Source of the DNA: an uncultured Ilyobacter sp.
GTDB lineage: Bacteria > Fusobacteriota > Fusobacteriia > Fusobacteriales > Fusobacteriaceae
Direction: 5' to 3'
DNA: 64,000 bases
Assembly (NCBI RefSeq): GCF_963668515.1
Contig: NZ_OY764864.1
Location: 248,001-312,000 of the forward strand
Below the pieces are notes generated by a model, which searched no databases, was not told where the DNA came from, and saw only the letters and a program-made list of their open reading frames with translations. The position numbers and the translations under genes are program-made. The stretch's first letter is position 1; each line of letters begins with the position of its first letter. Below, in pieces: positions 7,747 to 19,425 of the stretch.

Positions 7747-9519
7747 TTAACGATTTTTCCATCTGTTATTTTTAGTTTTTTTAGATTTATTTTCAGAAGA
7801 TGTTGCTCTTCTGCTAGACTTTTTATGACTTTCCTTTGAAACAAGGATGTCTTTTTGCTTTTGTTTTCTACCTGTGTTTTTCTCTACAAAAAGTTTTTTA
7901 CCGGTGTAGGGATCTATCTCGGTGTAGTACATGAGAGTAGAGTATGTAGAGGGTGTAGGAGTGAAGATCTGTACCTGTTCTGGATTTGTATTCAGCTCTT
8001 TACTGGCAAATTTTTTCAAATTTTCCATATCTTTTTCACTGCATCCTGGATGGGCCGCTATGAGGTAGTAGGTCAAGAATTGTTTCATTCCTAAACTATC
8101 ATTTATGGAATAAAATTTTTCTTTAAATTCTTTGAGAATATTTTTTTCCTGCTTCCCCATTAGAGAAAGGATTTTATCCTCTGTATGTTCAGGAGCAATT
8201 TTAAGTTGTCCTGAGACATGATTTTTTATAAGATCTTCAAGATAAATATTACCGCATTTCTCATCACTTAAGATAAGATCATATCTGAGACCCGAGGCAA
8301 TAAAGACCTTCTTTATTCCGTCTAATTTCTCTAGTTTTTTCAAAAGTGAAACCTGCTTAGAGTGGTCTGCCTTAAGACCAGGACATGTTTTAGGATACAT
8401 ACATTTTTTGTCTTTGCATGCACCAGACTTAAGTTTTTTTTCACACTCGATTCCATACATATTTGCAGTGGGGCCACCTACATCAGAGATATAACCTTTA
8501 AATTTAGGCGAAGACACTATAATGTTAGCTTCAGAAATTATAGATTCTTCACTTCTGCCTGTGACGGTACGCCCCTGGTGGACCGCAATAGCACAGAAAC
8601 TGCACTCTCCATAACAGCCCCTATGAGTTGTTATGGAATTTCTTATGGTTTCAAGAGCTCTTACTTCCCCCAAGGCTCGGTAATAAGGATGTACTTCTCT
8701 TTCAAAATCCATTCCGTAAATACCATCCATCTCTTCTGAAGTTAGAGGCATAGATGGAGGATTTTGCACATAGTATCTTGTGTTTTGCTTTTGAAATATT
8801 CCCTTTGCAGTCAAAGGATCACAATTGAGATAAAAAGTTTCAAAAGCCTTAATAAAGTCTTTCTTATCCCCTATACACTCTTCAAATGAAGGCAGCTCAA
8901 GGTATCCTTTTCTAGGCTTCTTTGAGATATAAGCTATCCCCCTTATATTCTCCCAAGGCTCTCCTCTTTTCATGGCCAGAGCCAGTTCAAGCATTGATTT
9001 TTCCCCCATACCGTAGGAGAGTATATCAGCTTTTGCATTAAATAAAATAGATTTCCTGAGTTTATCAGACCAGAAGTCATAATGCACTATCCTACGAAGG
9101 CTAGCCTCTATACCTCCTAAAACCACCGGAACTTTATTATCCTTAAAGTATCTTTTTATGAGATTTGTATACACTATACTAGCCCTGTCAGGCCTTCTGT
9201 TATTTATTCCTCCAGGAGTAAAGTCATCACTTTTTCTTCTTTTTTTGGTGGCAGTGTAGTTTGCCACCATAGAATCTACACATCCTGCAGATACTCCCCA
9301 AAAAAGTTCCGGAGGACCTAGTCTTGTGATATCATCAGGAGACGATATGTCAGGCTGGGCGATAATTCCCACCTTGAATCCATATCTCAAAAGCCATTTA
9401 CCTATAACTGCGGTGCCGTTATAAGATGAATCTATATATGTGTCTCCAGAGACTAAAATTATATCTAAGGAATCCCACCCTAGTTTATTCATCTCTTTTC
9501 TTGTTGTAACCAAAAACAT
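7747..9519 (-). CDS. YgiQ-family radical SAM protein
   Basis: A 590-residue member of the YgiQ family, whose function is not established. The N-terminal B12-binding-like fold is seen at about 15-120 (LDIILVSGDTYIDSS, RYGFKVGIIAQPDI). The radical SAM triad CYGECSFC lies near residue 301-308, and a second Cys-rich stretch (GACKDKKCMYPKTC) near 370 may hold another Fe-S cluster. The last 35 residues are very basic and probably disordered, suggesting RNA contact. ATG at 9519 is preceded by AAGGTGAT. Confidence 0.85.
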   Translation of the reverse strand: MFLVTTRKEMNKLGWDSLDIILVSGDTYIDSSYNGTAVIGKWLLRYGFKVGIIAQPDISSPDDITRLGPPELFWGVSAGCVDSMVANYTATKKRRKSDDFTPGGINNRRPDRASIVYTNLIKRYFKDNKVPVVLGGIEASLRRIVHYDFWSDKLRKSILFNAKADILSYGMGEKSMLELALAMKRGEPWENIRGIAYISKKPRKGYLELPSFEECIGDKKDFIKAFETFYLNCDPLTAKGIFQKQNTRYYVQNPPSMPLTSEEMDGIYGMDFEREVHPYYRALGEVRALETIRNSITTHRGCYGECSFCAIAVHQGRTVTGRSEESIISEANIIVSSPKFKGYISDVGGPTANMYGIECEKKLKSGACKDKKCMYPKTCPGLKADHSKQVSLLKKLEKLDGIKKVFIASGLRYDLILSDEKCGNIYLEDLIKNHVSGQLKIAPEHTEDKILSLMGKQEKNILKEFKEKFYSINDSLGMKQFLTYYLIAAHPGCSEKDMENLKKFASKELNTNPEQVQIFTPTPSTYSTLMYYTEIDPYTGKKLFVEKNTGRKQKQKDILVSKESHKKSSRRATSSENKSKKTKNNRWKNR

Positions 9520-9611
9520 AATATCACCTTATTTTTCGAAATTCTACATATTATATCATAAATACTAAAAAAAATGAAGACAGCAAAAGAGAGGGAAAGA
9601 GAGACAAAATT

Positions 9612-9640
9612 AAAAACCAGCCCAGGCTGGTTTTTAAGGT
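9612..9640 (-). terminator. Terminator of hsp20
   Basis: AAAAACCAGCC pairs with GGCTGGTTTTT across a 2-nt centre; read leftward the stem runs into a T tract. It follows the hsp20 stop by 20 nt. Confidence 0.75.
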
Positions 9641-9659
9641 TTATGAGAAGAGTGGTCTT

Positions 9660-10079
9660 TTAATCAACTTTTATCTCGGCAACTATATCATCAGCAGATT
9701 CCTGCTTTGTTTGTTTTGGAAGTCTTATAAAAAGTACCCCGTTATTGTAGCAGCTCGAAATAGAATTCTGATCAACATCTGAAGGGAGATTAAAACTTCT
9801 TTCTAAGGCAGAATGTCCAAATTCCTGAGAATAGTAATTTTTTTCCTTGTTTTCCATCTCGTCTATTTCAGCTAGAACAACAAGTCTGTTGGATTCAATT
9901 GTAACTTTGAAAAACTCTTTTTTCAACCCAGGAGCTGCGACCTCGATCTCATAAGCCTCAGCCTTATCTAAGATATTTGAAGCCGGTACCTTACCACCGT
10001 GTTTGAATAACGGATCGTCCTCTTCCATAAAATCATCCATAAAATCACTGCTCAAAATACCTCTTTTCTTATCTGTCAT
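9660..10079 (-). CDS. Small heat-shock protein, Hsp20/alpha-crystallin family
   Basis: ATP-independent holdase chaperone of the cytoplasm, 139 residues. The alpha-crystallin domain spans about 35-130: YEIEVAAPGLKKEFFKVTIE, then SFNLPSDVD, then the C-terminal GVLFIRLPK. It lacks a clear IxI tail motif, ending in VAEIKVD. ATG at 10079 follows AAAGGAGG. Monocistronic, with its own terminator. I saw no CIRCE element upstream. Confidence 0.9.
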   Translation of the reverse strand: MTDKKRGILSSDFMDDFMEEDDPLFKHGGKVPASNILDKAEAYEIEVAAPGLKKEFFKVTIESNRLVVLAEIDEMENKEKNYYSQEFGHSALERSFNLPSDVDQNSISSCYNNGVLFIRLPKQTKQESADDIVAEIKVD

Positions 10080-10300
10080 AAAATTCCTCCTTTACTATAC
10101 TTACTTACCTAAAAATGTACCGAATAATTTTCAGTATCCTCTTGAAATAAAAAATAAAAAAAAAGAAAAATCTAAATTATAAGTTGTGATTTTAATATCA
10201 TATATACTTTGATTTCCAAGGGAAAGATCTATTTTTAATGGTTTTAAGCTATAGGGGGAGGGACTAAATACGGACATTATTTTGAAAAAAAAAGTATATA

Positions 10301-10327
10301 AAAAACCGGGAAAATTTCCCGGTTTTA
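10301..10327 (-). terminator. Terminator of the pyrophosphatase gene
   Basis: AAAACCGGGAAA pairs with TTTCCCGGTTTT just after the leftward pyrophosphatase stop, leaving T residues on the minus strand. The rest of the 10080-10300 gap shows nothing else recognisable. Confidence 0.8.
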
Positions 10328-10332
10328 AATTC

Positions 10333-11949
10333 TTATATAGACTGACTGGCAGCCATTAGGAAAGGTACAAGCTGCTTCTTTCTCGAAACAACTCCCTCTA
10401 ACCATGCAGAATTATTTTCAAGTTTTCTATTGAATCCGTTTTCTACAAGAGATGCCCACTGACCCAGTGCGATCACCTGTGAACCTGCATTTATAATATC
10501 TGTGATGGCCAATATAAATGCATCATAGCCATTTTCTGATATCATCTGGGACATTACACTCTCAAGTTCTTTTTGCTTATTTAGTGTTCCTTTGACATCG
10601 ACTGTATTTACCTGGGCAACGGCTACAGACAGTCCGGACATTTTAAACTCTTTCATATCCATGGTTATTATTTCCATAGGGCTTTTATCTCCAAGGGAAG
10701 TTCCTGCTATCAGCATATCCATTCCGTATTTTTCATAGTCAAATCCTAAAATTTCGGAAAGTTCCTTGGCTGCCTTTATATCTTTTTCAGTACACGTAGG
10801 AGATTTAAAAAGAAGTGTGTCTGAAAGTATAGCACTAAGCATAATTCCTGCAACCTCTCTAGAAGGAGATAAACCTGCTTCTTTGTAGAGGTTAAAGATA
10901 ATGGTAGAAGAACATCCTACTGTCTCGGCTCTTATGAGAAGAGGTTCATTTGTTTCAAAATTTCCGAATTTATGGTGATCTACAACTTCTAGTATTTTAG
11001 CATCGTCGATTCCGTCCACGGACTGACTCTTTTCATTGTGGTCTACAAGGATTACTTTTTTTCTTGTGAAGTTGATCAGATTTTTTGATCTGATTGTACC
11101 GTAAATTTTCCCTTCTTTGTCCACCACAGGGAAGTTCGTCTGGTCTGCTTCTTTCATCATATCTCTTATCTCATGGAGAAAATCATCCTCTTTAAACTGA
11201 TAAAACTTTTTAGAGTGCGACATAATAGAAGATATGGATACTGACTGAGTTATTAGCCTGAAAGTTTTGAATAATCCCTTTTCTACTTTCATAACAGGGG
11301 TCTTTGTGTTCATCGGTTTAGGAATTTCGTCTCCTTCGTTGACACATAGGATTACAAGTCCGGCCCCTGCAGCGATGGCATTTTCCACTGCATTTTCCAC
11401 GAGAGTAGTGGTTACTACTATGTCTCCTTCTTTTACAGAGTCCATCTCAGAGGCAGCCTTGAGTCTTCCCTGTATGATACCTTTAGGGTATTCTCCGCTT
11501 ATTATCTCTCCTTTGAGTATAGATTTTAAGTTTTTGTAAAGGGTGGAATAATTGTTGAAAAGTTTCGTATGATCCATCTCAAGATAGGTATTCGCAATGT
11601 CAGAGACATGTATCATTCCTACAAGTCTTCTTTCATCGTCAACAACAGGAAGACTTGAAAAATTTTCTTTTATCATGAGGTCTAAAGCAGATTTTAAAGA
11701 GTCATTTACATAGATGACTTCTTTTTCTAGATGTGTAAGATCTGAAATCTGAGGTCTTACTGTATTTATAAGCTCAGGAGCCTCTAGATTAAAGTGGGTT
11801 AAGACAAATTCAGTCTCTTTGCTGAGTGCTCCAAGCCTTACAGCTTTAGACTGTTGACCAAGTTTATTTTTAAGTTCGGCATAAGCAATGGCCGAACATA
11901 TAGAGTCGGTATCAGGATTTTTATGTCCTAAAACTAAAACAGAATCCAT
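10333..11949 (-). CDS. Family II (DHH) inorganic pyrophosphatase with CBS-DRTGG-CBS insert
   Basis: Hydrolyses pyrophosphate in the cytoplasm. The 538-residue protein opens with the DHH-family HKNPDTDSICSAIAYAEL and has VDHHKFGNF near residue 324 and a C-terminal DHHA2 region. Between the first DHH motifs lie two CBS repeats (about 70-125 and 250-305) with a DRTGG domain in between (about 135-240). This regulated form is known from clostridia, where adenine nucleotides bind the CBS part: AMP and ADP inhibit, and diadenosine polyphosphates activate. Unregulated family II enzymes are only about 310 residues. ATG at 11949 follows a GGAGG-containing leader. Confidence 0.92.
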   Translation of the reverse strand: MDSVLVLGHKNPDTDSICSAIAYAELKNKLGQQSKAVRLGALSKETEFVLTHFNLEAPELINTVRPQISDLTHLEKEVIYVNDSLKSALDLMIKENFSSLPVVDDERRLVGMIHVSDIANTYLEMDHTKLFNNYSTLYKNLKSILKGEIISGEYPKGIIQGRLKAASEMDSVKEGDIVVTTTLVENAVENAIAAGAGLVILCVNEGDEIPKPMNTKTPVMKVEKGLFKTFRLITQSVSISSIMSHSKKFYQFKEDDFLHEIRDMMKEADQTNFPVVDKEGKIYGTIRSKNLINFTRKKVILVDHNEKSQSVDGIDDAKILEVVDHHKFGNFETNEPLLIRAETVGCSSTIIFNLYKEAGLSPSREVAGIMLSAILSDTLLFKSPTCTEKDIKAAKELSEILGFDYEKYGMDMLIAGTSLGDKSPMEIITMDMKEFKMSGLSVAVAQVNTVDVKGTLNKQKELESVMSQMISENGYDAFILAITDIINAGSQVIALGQWASLVENGFNRKLENNSAWLEGVVSRKKQLVPFLMAASQSI

Positions 11950-12196
11950 TTTTTAAAGTCCTCCTTTGATTTTTAACATTCTGTATGAGATTTTATCATT
12001 AAATGCTGAAATCAACAAGTCAAAATATGTATAATTTTAGAACTATCAAAGTTCTGAAAAATCAAATTATTTTTGTTTGTTTTTAAAGTAGAAACTAGGT
12101 TAAGTATATTAAGAGTGTTAAAGTTAAAAAAGAATTGGATTAAAATATTCGAAATTCCAGATATGAATAGGAGTGAAATGTTTTTTTAAAAAACTG

Positions 12197-12225
12197 TTGA
12201 CATTTCGTTCGGAAACGAATATAAT
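12197..12225 (+). promoter_or_regulatory. marR promoter with embedded operator
   Basis: TTGACA (12197-12202), a 17-nt spacer and TATAAT (12220-12225) form a near-ideal promoter. The spacer holds TTCGTTCGGAAACGAA, a dyad of TTCGTT and AACGAA, so a bound dimer would block RNA polymerase. The gap 11950-12196 shows no other feature. Confidence 0.75.
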
Positions 12226-12262
12226 TATCTTGTAATTAAGTTAGTTGACTGGCGGTGATCTC

Positions 12263-12709
12263 ATGGATATAAAAAATTCTGTTATAGGTGAAACTTGTGC
12301 CATAGGGATTATGACCTATATAACTGAAGAATTCGGAGTGTATCTTGAAAAAGAACTTAAAAGAAGAAAAATCCCAATACAAAGAAAACATGCCGGACTT
12401 TTTATGATTTTGTTTTTTAAAAGTAACAAGATAGAATTTAAAGAATTGGCTCACATATGGAGAAAATCAAAATCCACACTCTGTGACATTACATCTAAAT
12501 ATGCAGACCAAAAACTTATAAAAAAAACAAACTGCTGTTCAGATAAAAGAAATGTGTATATTGAAATTACTGAAGAGGGTCTTAAATATAAGAAAGATTT
12601 TGATGAGATAAGCGGTGACTTTTTAGAAAAAGCTACTTCAACTCTCTCTAAGGATAAAGTTGAAGAATTAAAATTTATTTTGGATAAAATGATTAAGGTT
12701 TTTATATAA
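12263..12709 (+). CDS. MarR-family transcriptional regulator
   Basis: A 148-residue winged-helix regulator. The HTH is about residues 45-90 (FKELAHIWRKSKSTLCDIT) with wing SDKRNVYIEITEEG, as in MarR/SlyA proteins. I chose ATG at 12263 because GGTGAT precedes it; a TTG 18 nt upstream lacks a ribosome site. Its promoter and two downstream sites share the dyad TTCGrAAACGAA, so it very likely represses itself. The ligand is unknown. The two further operators after the gene suggest a lost or displaced target. Confidence 0.82.
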   Translation: MDIKNSVIGETCAIGIMTYITEEFGVYLEKELKRRKIPIQRKHAGLFMILFFKSNKIEFKELAHIWRKSKSTLCDITSKYADQKLIKKTNCCSDKRNVYIEITEEGLKYKKDFDEISGDFLEKATSTLSKDKVEELKFILDKMIKVFI

Positions 12710-12734
12710 TCTTTTCATTTTTTTTCAAAAAGTT

Positions 12735-12820
12735 ATTCGGAAACGAATGATAATGGGGTTGAAATGGTATAAATTATATGATTGTTATATTTTTTTTAAA
12801 GAAATCATTCGAAAACGAAC
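12735..12820 (+). promoter_or_regulatory. Two further MarR-type operators with no gene behind them
   Basis: ATTCGGAAACGAAT (12735-12748) and ATTCGAAAACGAAC (12807-12820) match the dyad inside the marR promoter. TTGAAA at 12759-12764 lies between them and could be a -35. No gene follows: the repeat copy starting at 12902 intervenes before the next ORF at 13418. Confidence 0.55.
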
Positions 12821-12869
12821 AATCATAAAGATTCAGATAGATTAATTGAATGATTGATATTTATTTAAA

Positions 12870-13380
12870 TAACCTAAGTTGCTACCTTTATTAAATTAAA
12901 GTATTGAATTTATAAGAATTCGTTACTTTTCTCTTGAAAGAAAAGTAACCAAAAGTTCAAGCCTGTGAAAAATCAGCTAAATAACCTTGAAAATCCACTA
13001 GCAATAAGGAAACTCAGAAAACAAGTTTCTGAGAACCAGAAAATATACTCGTATCACTCGTTATTTTTTGGCTACTCACTTCGTTCAAACAGTCGAATTT
13101 ATCTAAGGATTCCACTTCGGTCATTCTTAACGCTGATTTTATCAATGGCAAGGGAAAAGAGATAAAAACCTCTCGCAAAAGAACGCATATATAGTTTGGT
13201 TTTAACTCTGTGAAACTCCCTATTTTTCTCTGCGTCCTCTGTGACCAAAAGGGTTTTTTATTATTCGTATTAATTTCCCTATCTTTTATTAGTGTCCATT
13301 CGTGACAAAATCTTTTGACTCTGATATTCAGATAAATTCAGTAATTTATAATAATTTTTTTTAAGTAGCAACTTGGGTTA
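12870..13380. repeat. Outer 17-bp inverted repeat around repeat copy A
   Basis: TAACCTAAGTTGCTACC (12870-12886) and the reverse complement of 13364-13380 (TAACCCAAGTTGCTACT) match at 15 of 17 positions and enclose repeat copy A. The other three copies lack this complete flank, so A may have inserted into another small inverted-repeat element. Confidence 0.45.
12902..13343 (+). repeat. Repeat family copy A (MITE-like, 442 bp)
   Basis: One of four related elements here. The ends are imperfect terminal inverted repeats: TATTGAATTTATAAGAAT on the left and TACTGAATTTATCTGAAT (reverse complement) on the right, 15 of 18 identical. Inside the left end is a hairpin (GTTACTTTTC...GAAAAGTAAC). The body contains a 66-codon ORF that is also open in copies B and C, and near the other end a CTCTGCGTCCTCTGTG string and a TGTCCATTCGTGAC string. 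No transposase is encoded. Confidence 0.7.
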
Positions 13381-13417
13381 AATAATATTAAAAATTAAAA
13401 TACAGGAGATGAAAATT

Positions 13418-13639
13418 ATGAAAAAAGTAATATTAGGAATGATGTTAGTAGTGGGGTCATTATCGTTTGCAAATGATATAGAAGGCAGAGGAGATGGGAG
13501 TTTCGTTAATAACTTATATAAGTATAATCAAGAAAAATCTTTAGATGAGAATCTCAGTAGAAGTGTAAAAAAAGTTGTAAATAAGGATCTTTCAAAACAG
13601 CTTTTAATAGAAAAGGAAAGAAGTAGCGACAGAGATTAA
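13418..13639 (+). CDS. Small exported protein of unknown function
   Basis: A 73-residue precursor. MKKVILGMMLVVGSLSFA is a typical Sec signal peptide with cleavage predicted after SFA, leaving about 55 charged residues (SRSVKKVVNKDLSKQL) without Cys or recognisable motif. I chose ATG at 13418, 9 nt after AGGAG, over an ATG at 13409 that abuts the ribosome site. It lies between repeat copy A and ligA and has its own terminator. I do not recognise a family. Confidence 0.65.
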   Translation: MKKVILGMMLVVGSLSFANDIEGRGDGSFVNNLYKYNQEKSLDENLSRSVKKVVNKDLSKQLLIEKERSSDRD

Positions 13640-13681
13640 AGAAAAGGTTTTATCGAACGCGTATATCCTAGGATTTTTCAT

Positions 13682-13730
13682 AGACTTCATAAGATGTAGA
13701 ATAAAACTACACCTTATGAAGTCTTTTTGT
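13682..13730 (+). terminator. Terminator after the small exported protein gene
   Basis: AGACTTCATAAG pairs with CTTATGAAGTCT, with an inner GTAG/CTAC stem, followed by TTTTTG. The stem is long and A/T-symmetric, so it may work in both directions. Confidence 0.8.
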
Positions 13731-13812
13731 TTCAATTTGTTTCAGAATTATTTATCAACTTAAATTATTTGTGGTAAAATCTTTTAGAGTTTCATTATTA
13801 AATTTTGAATAG

Positions 13813-15885
<2,073 letters not shown>

Positions 15886-15942
15886 AAAATCTTTAAAAAA
15901 AAAGATTTTCTAATTGGCAATTTATCTTAGTCGTTGAGAAAT

Positions 15943-16385
15943 TACTGAATTTGTAAGAAAATTAGAGTCAAGGGATTTTGTCACGAATGAACACTAATAA
16001 AAGATAGGGAAATTAGCACGAATAAGGACAAAAGACTTTGGGCACAGAGGACGCAGAGAAAAAGAGTGAGCTTCACAGAGTTAAAACCAAAACCATAAAT
16101 ACCTTCTTTTGCGAGAGGTTTTTATCTCTTTTCCCTTGCCATTGATAAAATCAGCGTTAAGAATAACCGAAGTGGAATCCTTAGATAAATTCGACTGTTT
16201 GAACGAAGTGAGTAGCCAAAAAATAACGAGTGATACGAGTATATTTTCTGGTTCTCAGAAACTTGTTTTCTGAGTTTCCTTATTGCTAGTGGATTTTCAA
16301 GGTTATTTAGCTGATTTTTCATAGGCTTGAACTTTTGGTTACTTTTCTTTCAAGAGAAAAGTAACGAATCCCGATAAATTCAATA
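15943..16385 (-). repeat. Repeat family copy B (443 bp, inverted relative to A)
   Basis: Nearly the same sequence and length as copy A in reverse orientation, bounded by TACTGAATTTG at the left and AAATTCAATA at the right. The GTTACTTTTCTTTC...GAGAAAAGTAAC hairpin lies at 16339-16366. Its 66-codon ORF (16122-16322, minus) differs from that of copy A by one residue. With copy A it brackets ligA as a 2.6-kb inverted pair. Confidence 0.7.
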
Positions 16386-16474
16386 GTTTTTATAGAATTA
16401 TAATCAGAAAATTAAGTTGCTTACAAATAGATAAATATATATATGTGTTGAAGTATTACTTTGGAGGAGCCTAA

Positions 16475-16584
16475 ATGAAAAGAATTAAATCGCTATAAAA
16501 AAACTAGGAATAGAAAACCTTATGGGCGTTAAGCTCATGAAAGAGTTTAAAATATATAACTTTTTATATAGAACTATAGTCTAA
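16475..16584 (+). pseudogene. Possible decayed ORF upstream of secA
   Basis: An ATG with a strong GGAGGAG starts MKRIKSL then stops. In another frame the text continues as KKLGIENLMGVKLMKEFKIY up to a stop at 16582. This looks like the frameshifted start of a lost gene, though a short leader peptide cannot be excluded. No family recognised. Together with copy B and the secA promoter it accounts for the 15886-16711 gap. Confidence 0.3.
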
Positions 16585-16637
16585 AAATTTGAAAAGGTGG
16601 ATTCAAAAGCAAAATCAGACGAAAGAGTTGGACTTTA

Positions 16638-16666
16638 TTGACTTGAGTATATCTTTGTGATAACAT
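16638..16666 (+). promoter_or_regulatory. Candidate secA promoter
   Basis: TTGACT, a 17-nt spacer and TAACAT, with an extended -10 TGA directly before the hexamer. It ends 45 nt before the secA start. Confidence 0.55.
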
Positions 16667-16711
16667 GATAATGGGTTAGATTATACTACTTATGGAGAGA
16701 GGTAAGTTATA

Positions 16712-19399
16712 ATGATTGGTTCTTTAATGAAAAAAGTATTTGGAACGAAAAATGACAGAGAGATAAAAAGAATAATGAAAATAGTCGATGAAATCAACAA
16801 GCTAGAACCACAGTTTGAAGGTTTTTCCGACGAGGAGTTAAAAGGTAAAACTGTAGAATTTAGAGAAAGAGTGTCAAAGGGAGAAACTCTTGATGATATT
16901 CTTGTAGAAGCTTTTGCAGTAGTCAGAGAGACATCGAAAAGAGTTCTCGGGATGAGACATTATGATGTACAGCTTGTAGGAGGAGTTGTCCTTCACGAGG
17001 GTAAAATAACTGAGATGAAAACTGGAGAGGGTAAGACTCTAGTGGCCACATGTCCTGTTTATCTAAATGCACTTGTGGATAATGTACATCTGGTAACGGT
17101 AAATGATTACTTAGCAAAAAGAGATAGGGAATTAATGGGAAGGATCTATGAATTTTTAGGTCTTACCTCAGGGGTTATACTAAATGCTATGCCTATCCCT
17201 GATAGGAAGGCAGCTTATGAATGTGATATTGTCTATGGTACAAATTCAGAGTTTGGATTTGACTATCTGAGAGATAACATGGTCAGCAAGCTAGAGGATA
17301 AAGTGCAGAGAAAACTCAACTTCTGTATAGTGGATGAGGTGGATTCCATACTCATAGATGAGGCTAGGACTCCTCTTATAATATCTGGACCGGCTGAAGA
17401 CACGGCAAAATGGTACAAAATATTCTATCAGGTCTCTCAGATGCTTGTAAGAAGCTATGAAACAGAGACGATAAAAGACCCTAAGAAAAAGAAAGAGATG
17501 AATATTCCAGATGAAAAATGGGGCGATTATGAAGTGGATGAAAAATCCCACAACATAACTCTTACAGAAAAGGGAATAAAGAGAATAGAAGAGATAATGA
17601 AGATAGACAACCTCTACTCTCCTGAAAACGTAGAACTGACACACTATATGAATCAGGCTCTCAGAAGTAAGGAACTCTTTAAAAGAGACAGAGACTACCT
17701 CGTGAGAGAGGGAGAGGTAATAATAATAGATGAATTTACGGGAAGAGCCATGGAGGGAAGAAGATATTCAGACGGTCTTCACCAGGCTCTAGAAGCCAAA
17801 GAGGGCGTAACTATAGCAGGAGAAAACCAAACTCTCGCAAGTATAACGCTTCAAAATTATTTTAGAATGTATAATAAACTTTCTGGGATGACAGGTACTG
17901 CTGAAACTGAGGCATCTGAATTTATGCATACATACGGATTGGAAGTAGTGGTAATACCTACCAACAAACCTGTCATCAGAAAAGACAATCCAGATCTTGT
18001 GTACAAAACTCATGCAGAAAAAGTGAATGCCATTTTTGACAAGATAGAGGAACTACACAAAAAAGGACAGCCTGCACTTGTAGGAACAATTTCAATATCA
18101 AGCTCAGAGATGCTGTCTAGCCATCTGCAGAAAAGAGGTATACCCCACAATGTACTAAATGCAAAATTCCATGCCAAGGAAGCTGAAATAGTTGCTCAGG
18201 CAGGAAGATACGGAGCCATCACAATAGCTACCAATATGGCAGGTAGAGGAACTGATATCATGCTAGGCGGTAATCCTGAATTTATGGCCCTTGAGGATGT
18301 ATCTTCAAGAGATGATGAAAGATATGAAGAATTGCTGAAAAAATATAAGATCCAGTGTGAAAATGAAAAACAGAAGGTTCTAGAAGCTGGGGGACTGTTT
18401 ATACTAGGAACTGAAAGACATGAATCTAGAAGAATAGATAACCAGCTGAGAGGTAGATCTGGAAGACAGGGAGACCCTGGAGCTTCTGAATTCTATCTGT
18501 CTTTAGAAGATGATCTTATGAGACTATTCGGTTCTGATAGGGTAAAAGCTATGATGGAAAAATTGGGACTTCCAGAGGGAGAGCCTATAACTCATAACAT
18601 GATAAGTAAGGCAATAGCCAACGCACAGAAGAAAGTAGAATCTAGAAACTTTGGTATCAGAAAATCCCTTCTTGAGTTTGATGACGTTATGAACAAACAA
18701 AGAGAAGCAATATATAAGAGTAGAAATGACGCTCTGGCTAAAGATGATCTGAAGTCAAATATTGCCGAAATGGTGAAGAGGACTATAGATAGCATTGCAG
18801 TTGAAAAACTTGTGGGAGAATACAAGGAAGACTGGGATATAAATGGATTTGCAGAGAGAATAAATGATTTATATGAATACAAAATCGAAGATTTAGAAGA
18901 GTATAAGGGGCTCACTGTAGAAGCTTACGGTGAAAAGATTTACAATGAGGTTATGAAAAAGTACAATGAGAGAGAAGCTATTTTTGGAAGCGACATGATG
19001 AGAAAGCTTGAAAAATATATGCTCTTCGAAGTTGTAGATTCAAGATGGAGAGAGAATTTAAAAACTTTAGACTCACTTAGAGAGGGGATATACCTGAGAT
19101 CTTACGGCCAAAAAGATCCTATTGTAGAGTATAAGCTGCTTTCAGGAGAACTTTATCATCAGATGTTAAAGACAATCAATGAGGAGACCACTTCATTCTT
19201 ATTTAAGATAAGAATAAGAGATGAAGAAGAGGAGCTTGAGATAAAGAGAAAAGAGACTCCTAAAAATGTAAAATACAGTGCAGGAGATACTCCGGCAGAA
19301 GAGGCAGAAAAACAGAGACACTCAAGCAAAGTGGGGAGAAATGACCCTTGTCCTTGTGGAAGCGGGAAAAAGTATAAAAAATGTTGTGGAAGAGTATAA
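16712..19399 (+). CDS. secA: Preprotein translocase ATPase SecA
   Basis: Motor of Sec-dependent export. The 895-residue protein has Walker A TGEGKT near residue 106, the DEAD-like [14 protein letters not shown] near 208, the preprotein cross-linking region, second nucleotide fold ([20 protein letters not shown]) and helical scaffold. The C-terminal zinc site is [15 protein letters not shown], which binds SecB and lipids. Length is normal. ATG at 16712 follows GGAGAGAGG. A lipoprotein gene lies 26 nt downstream and may be co-transcribed. Confidence 0.97.
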   Translation: MIGSLMKKVFGTKNDREIKRIMKIVDEINKLEPQFEGFSDEELKGKTVEFRERVSKGETLDDILVEAFAVVRETSKRVLGMRHYDVQLVGGVVLHEGKITEMKTGEGKTLVATCPVYLNALVDNVHLVTVNDYLAKRDRELMGRIYEFLGLTSGVILNAMPIPDRKAAYECDIVYGTNSEFGFDYLRDNMVSKLEDKVQRKLNFCIVDEVDSILIDEARTPLIISGPAEDTAKWYKIFYQVSQMLVRSYETETIKDPKKKKEMNIPDEKWGDYEVDEKSHNITLTEKGIKRIEEIMKIDNLYSPENVELTHYMNQALRSKELFKRDRDYLVREGEVIIIDEFTGRAMEGRRYSDGLHQALEAKEGVTIAGENQTLASITLQNYFRMYNKLSGMTGTAETEASEFMHTYGLEVVVIPTNKPVIRKDNPDLVYKTHAEKVNAIFDKIEELHKKGQPALVGTISISSSEMLSSHLQKRGIPHNVLNAKFHAKEAEIVAQAGRYGAITIATNMAGRGTDIMLGGNPEFMALEDVSSRDDERYEELLKKYKIQCENEKQKVLEAGGLFILGTERHESRRIDNQLRGRSGRQGDPGASEFYLSLEDDLMRLFGSDRVKAMMEKLGLPEGEPITHNMISKAIANAQKKVESRNFGIRKSLLEFDDVMNKQREAIYKSRNDALAKDDLKSNIAEMVKRTIDSIAVEKLVGEYKEDWDINGFAERINDLYEYKIEDLEEYKGLTVEAYGEKIYNEVMKKYNEREAIFGSDMMRKLEKYMLFEVVDSRWRENLKTLDSLREGIYLRSYGQKDPIVEYKLLSGELYHQMLKTINEETTSFLFKIRIRDEEEELEIKRKETPKNVKYSAGDTPAEEAEKQRHSSKVGRNDPCPCGSGKKYKKCCGRV

Positions 19400-19425
19400 A
19401 AAACTACTATGGAGGATAAAAAGAT

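Noticed and set aside
12965..13165. 66-codon ORF conserved in repeat copies A, B (16122-16322) and C (31421-31621)
   Set aside because: The frame is conserved because the whole repeat is conserved; it has no good ribosome site, overlaps the structural hairpins and is destroyed in copy D. I do not call it a gene.
17291..17644. 117-codon leftward ORF
   Set aside because: Shadow within secA, whose frame has clear motifs over the same region.
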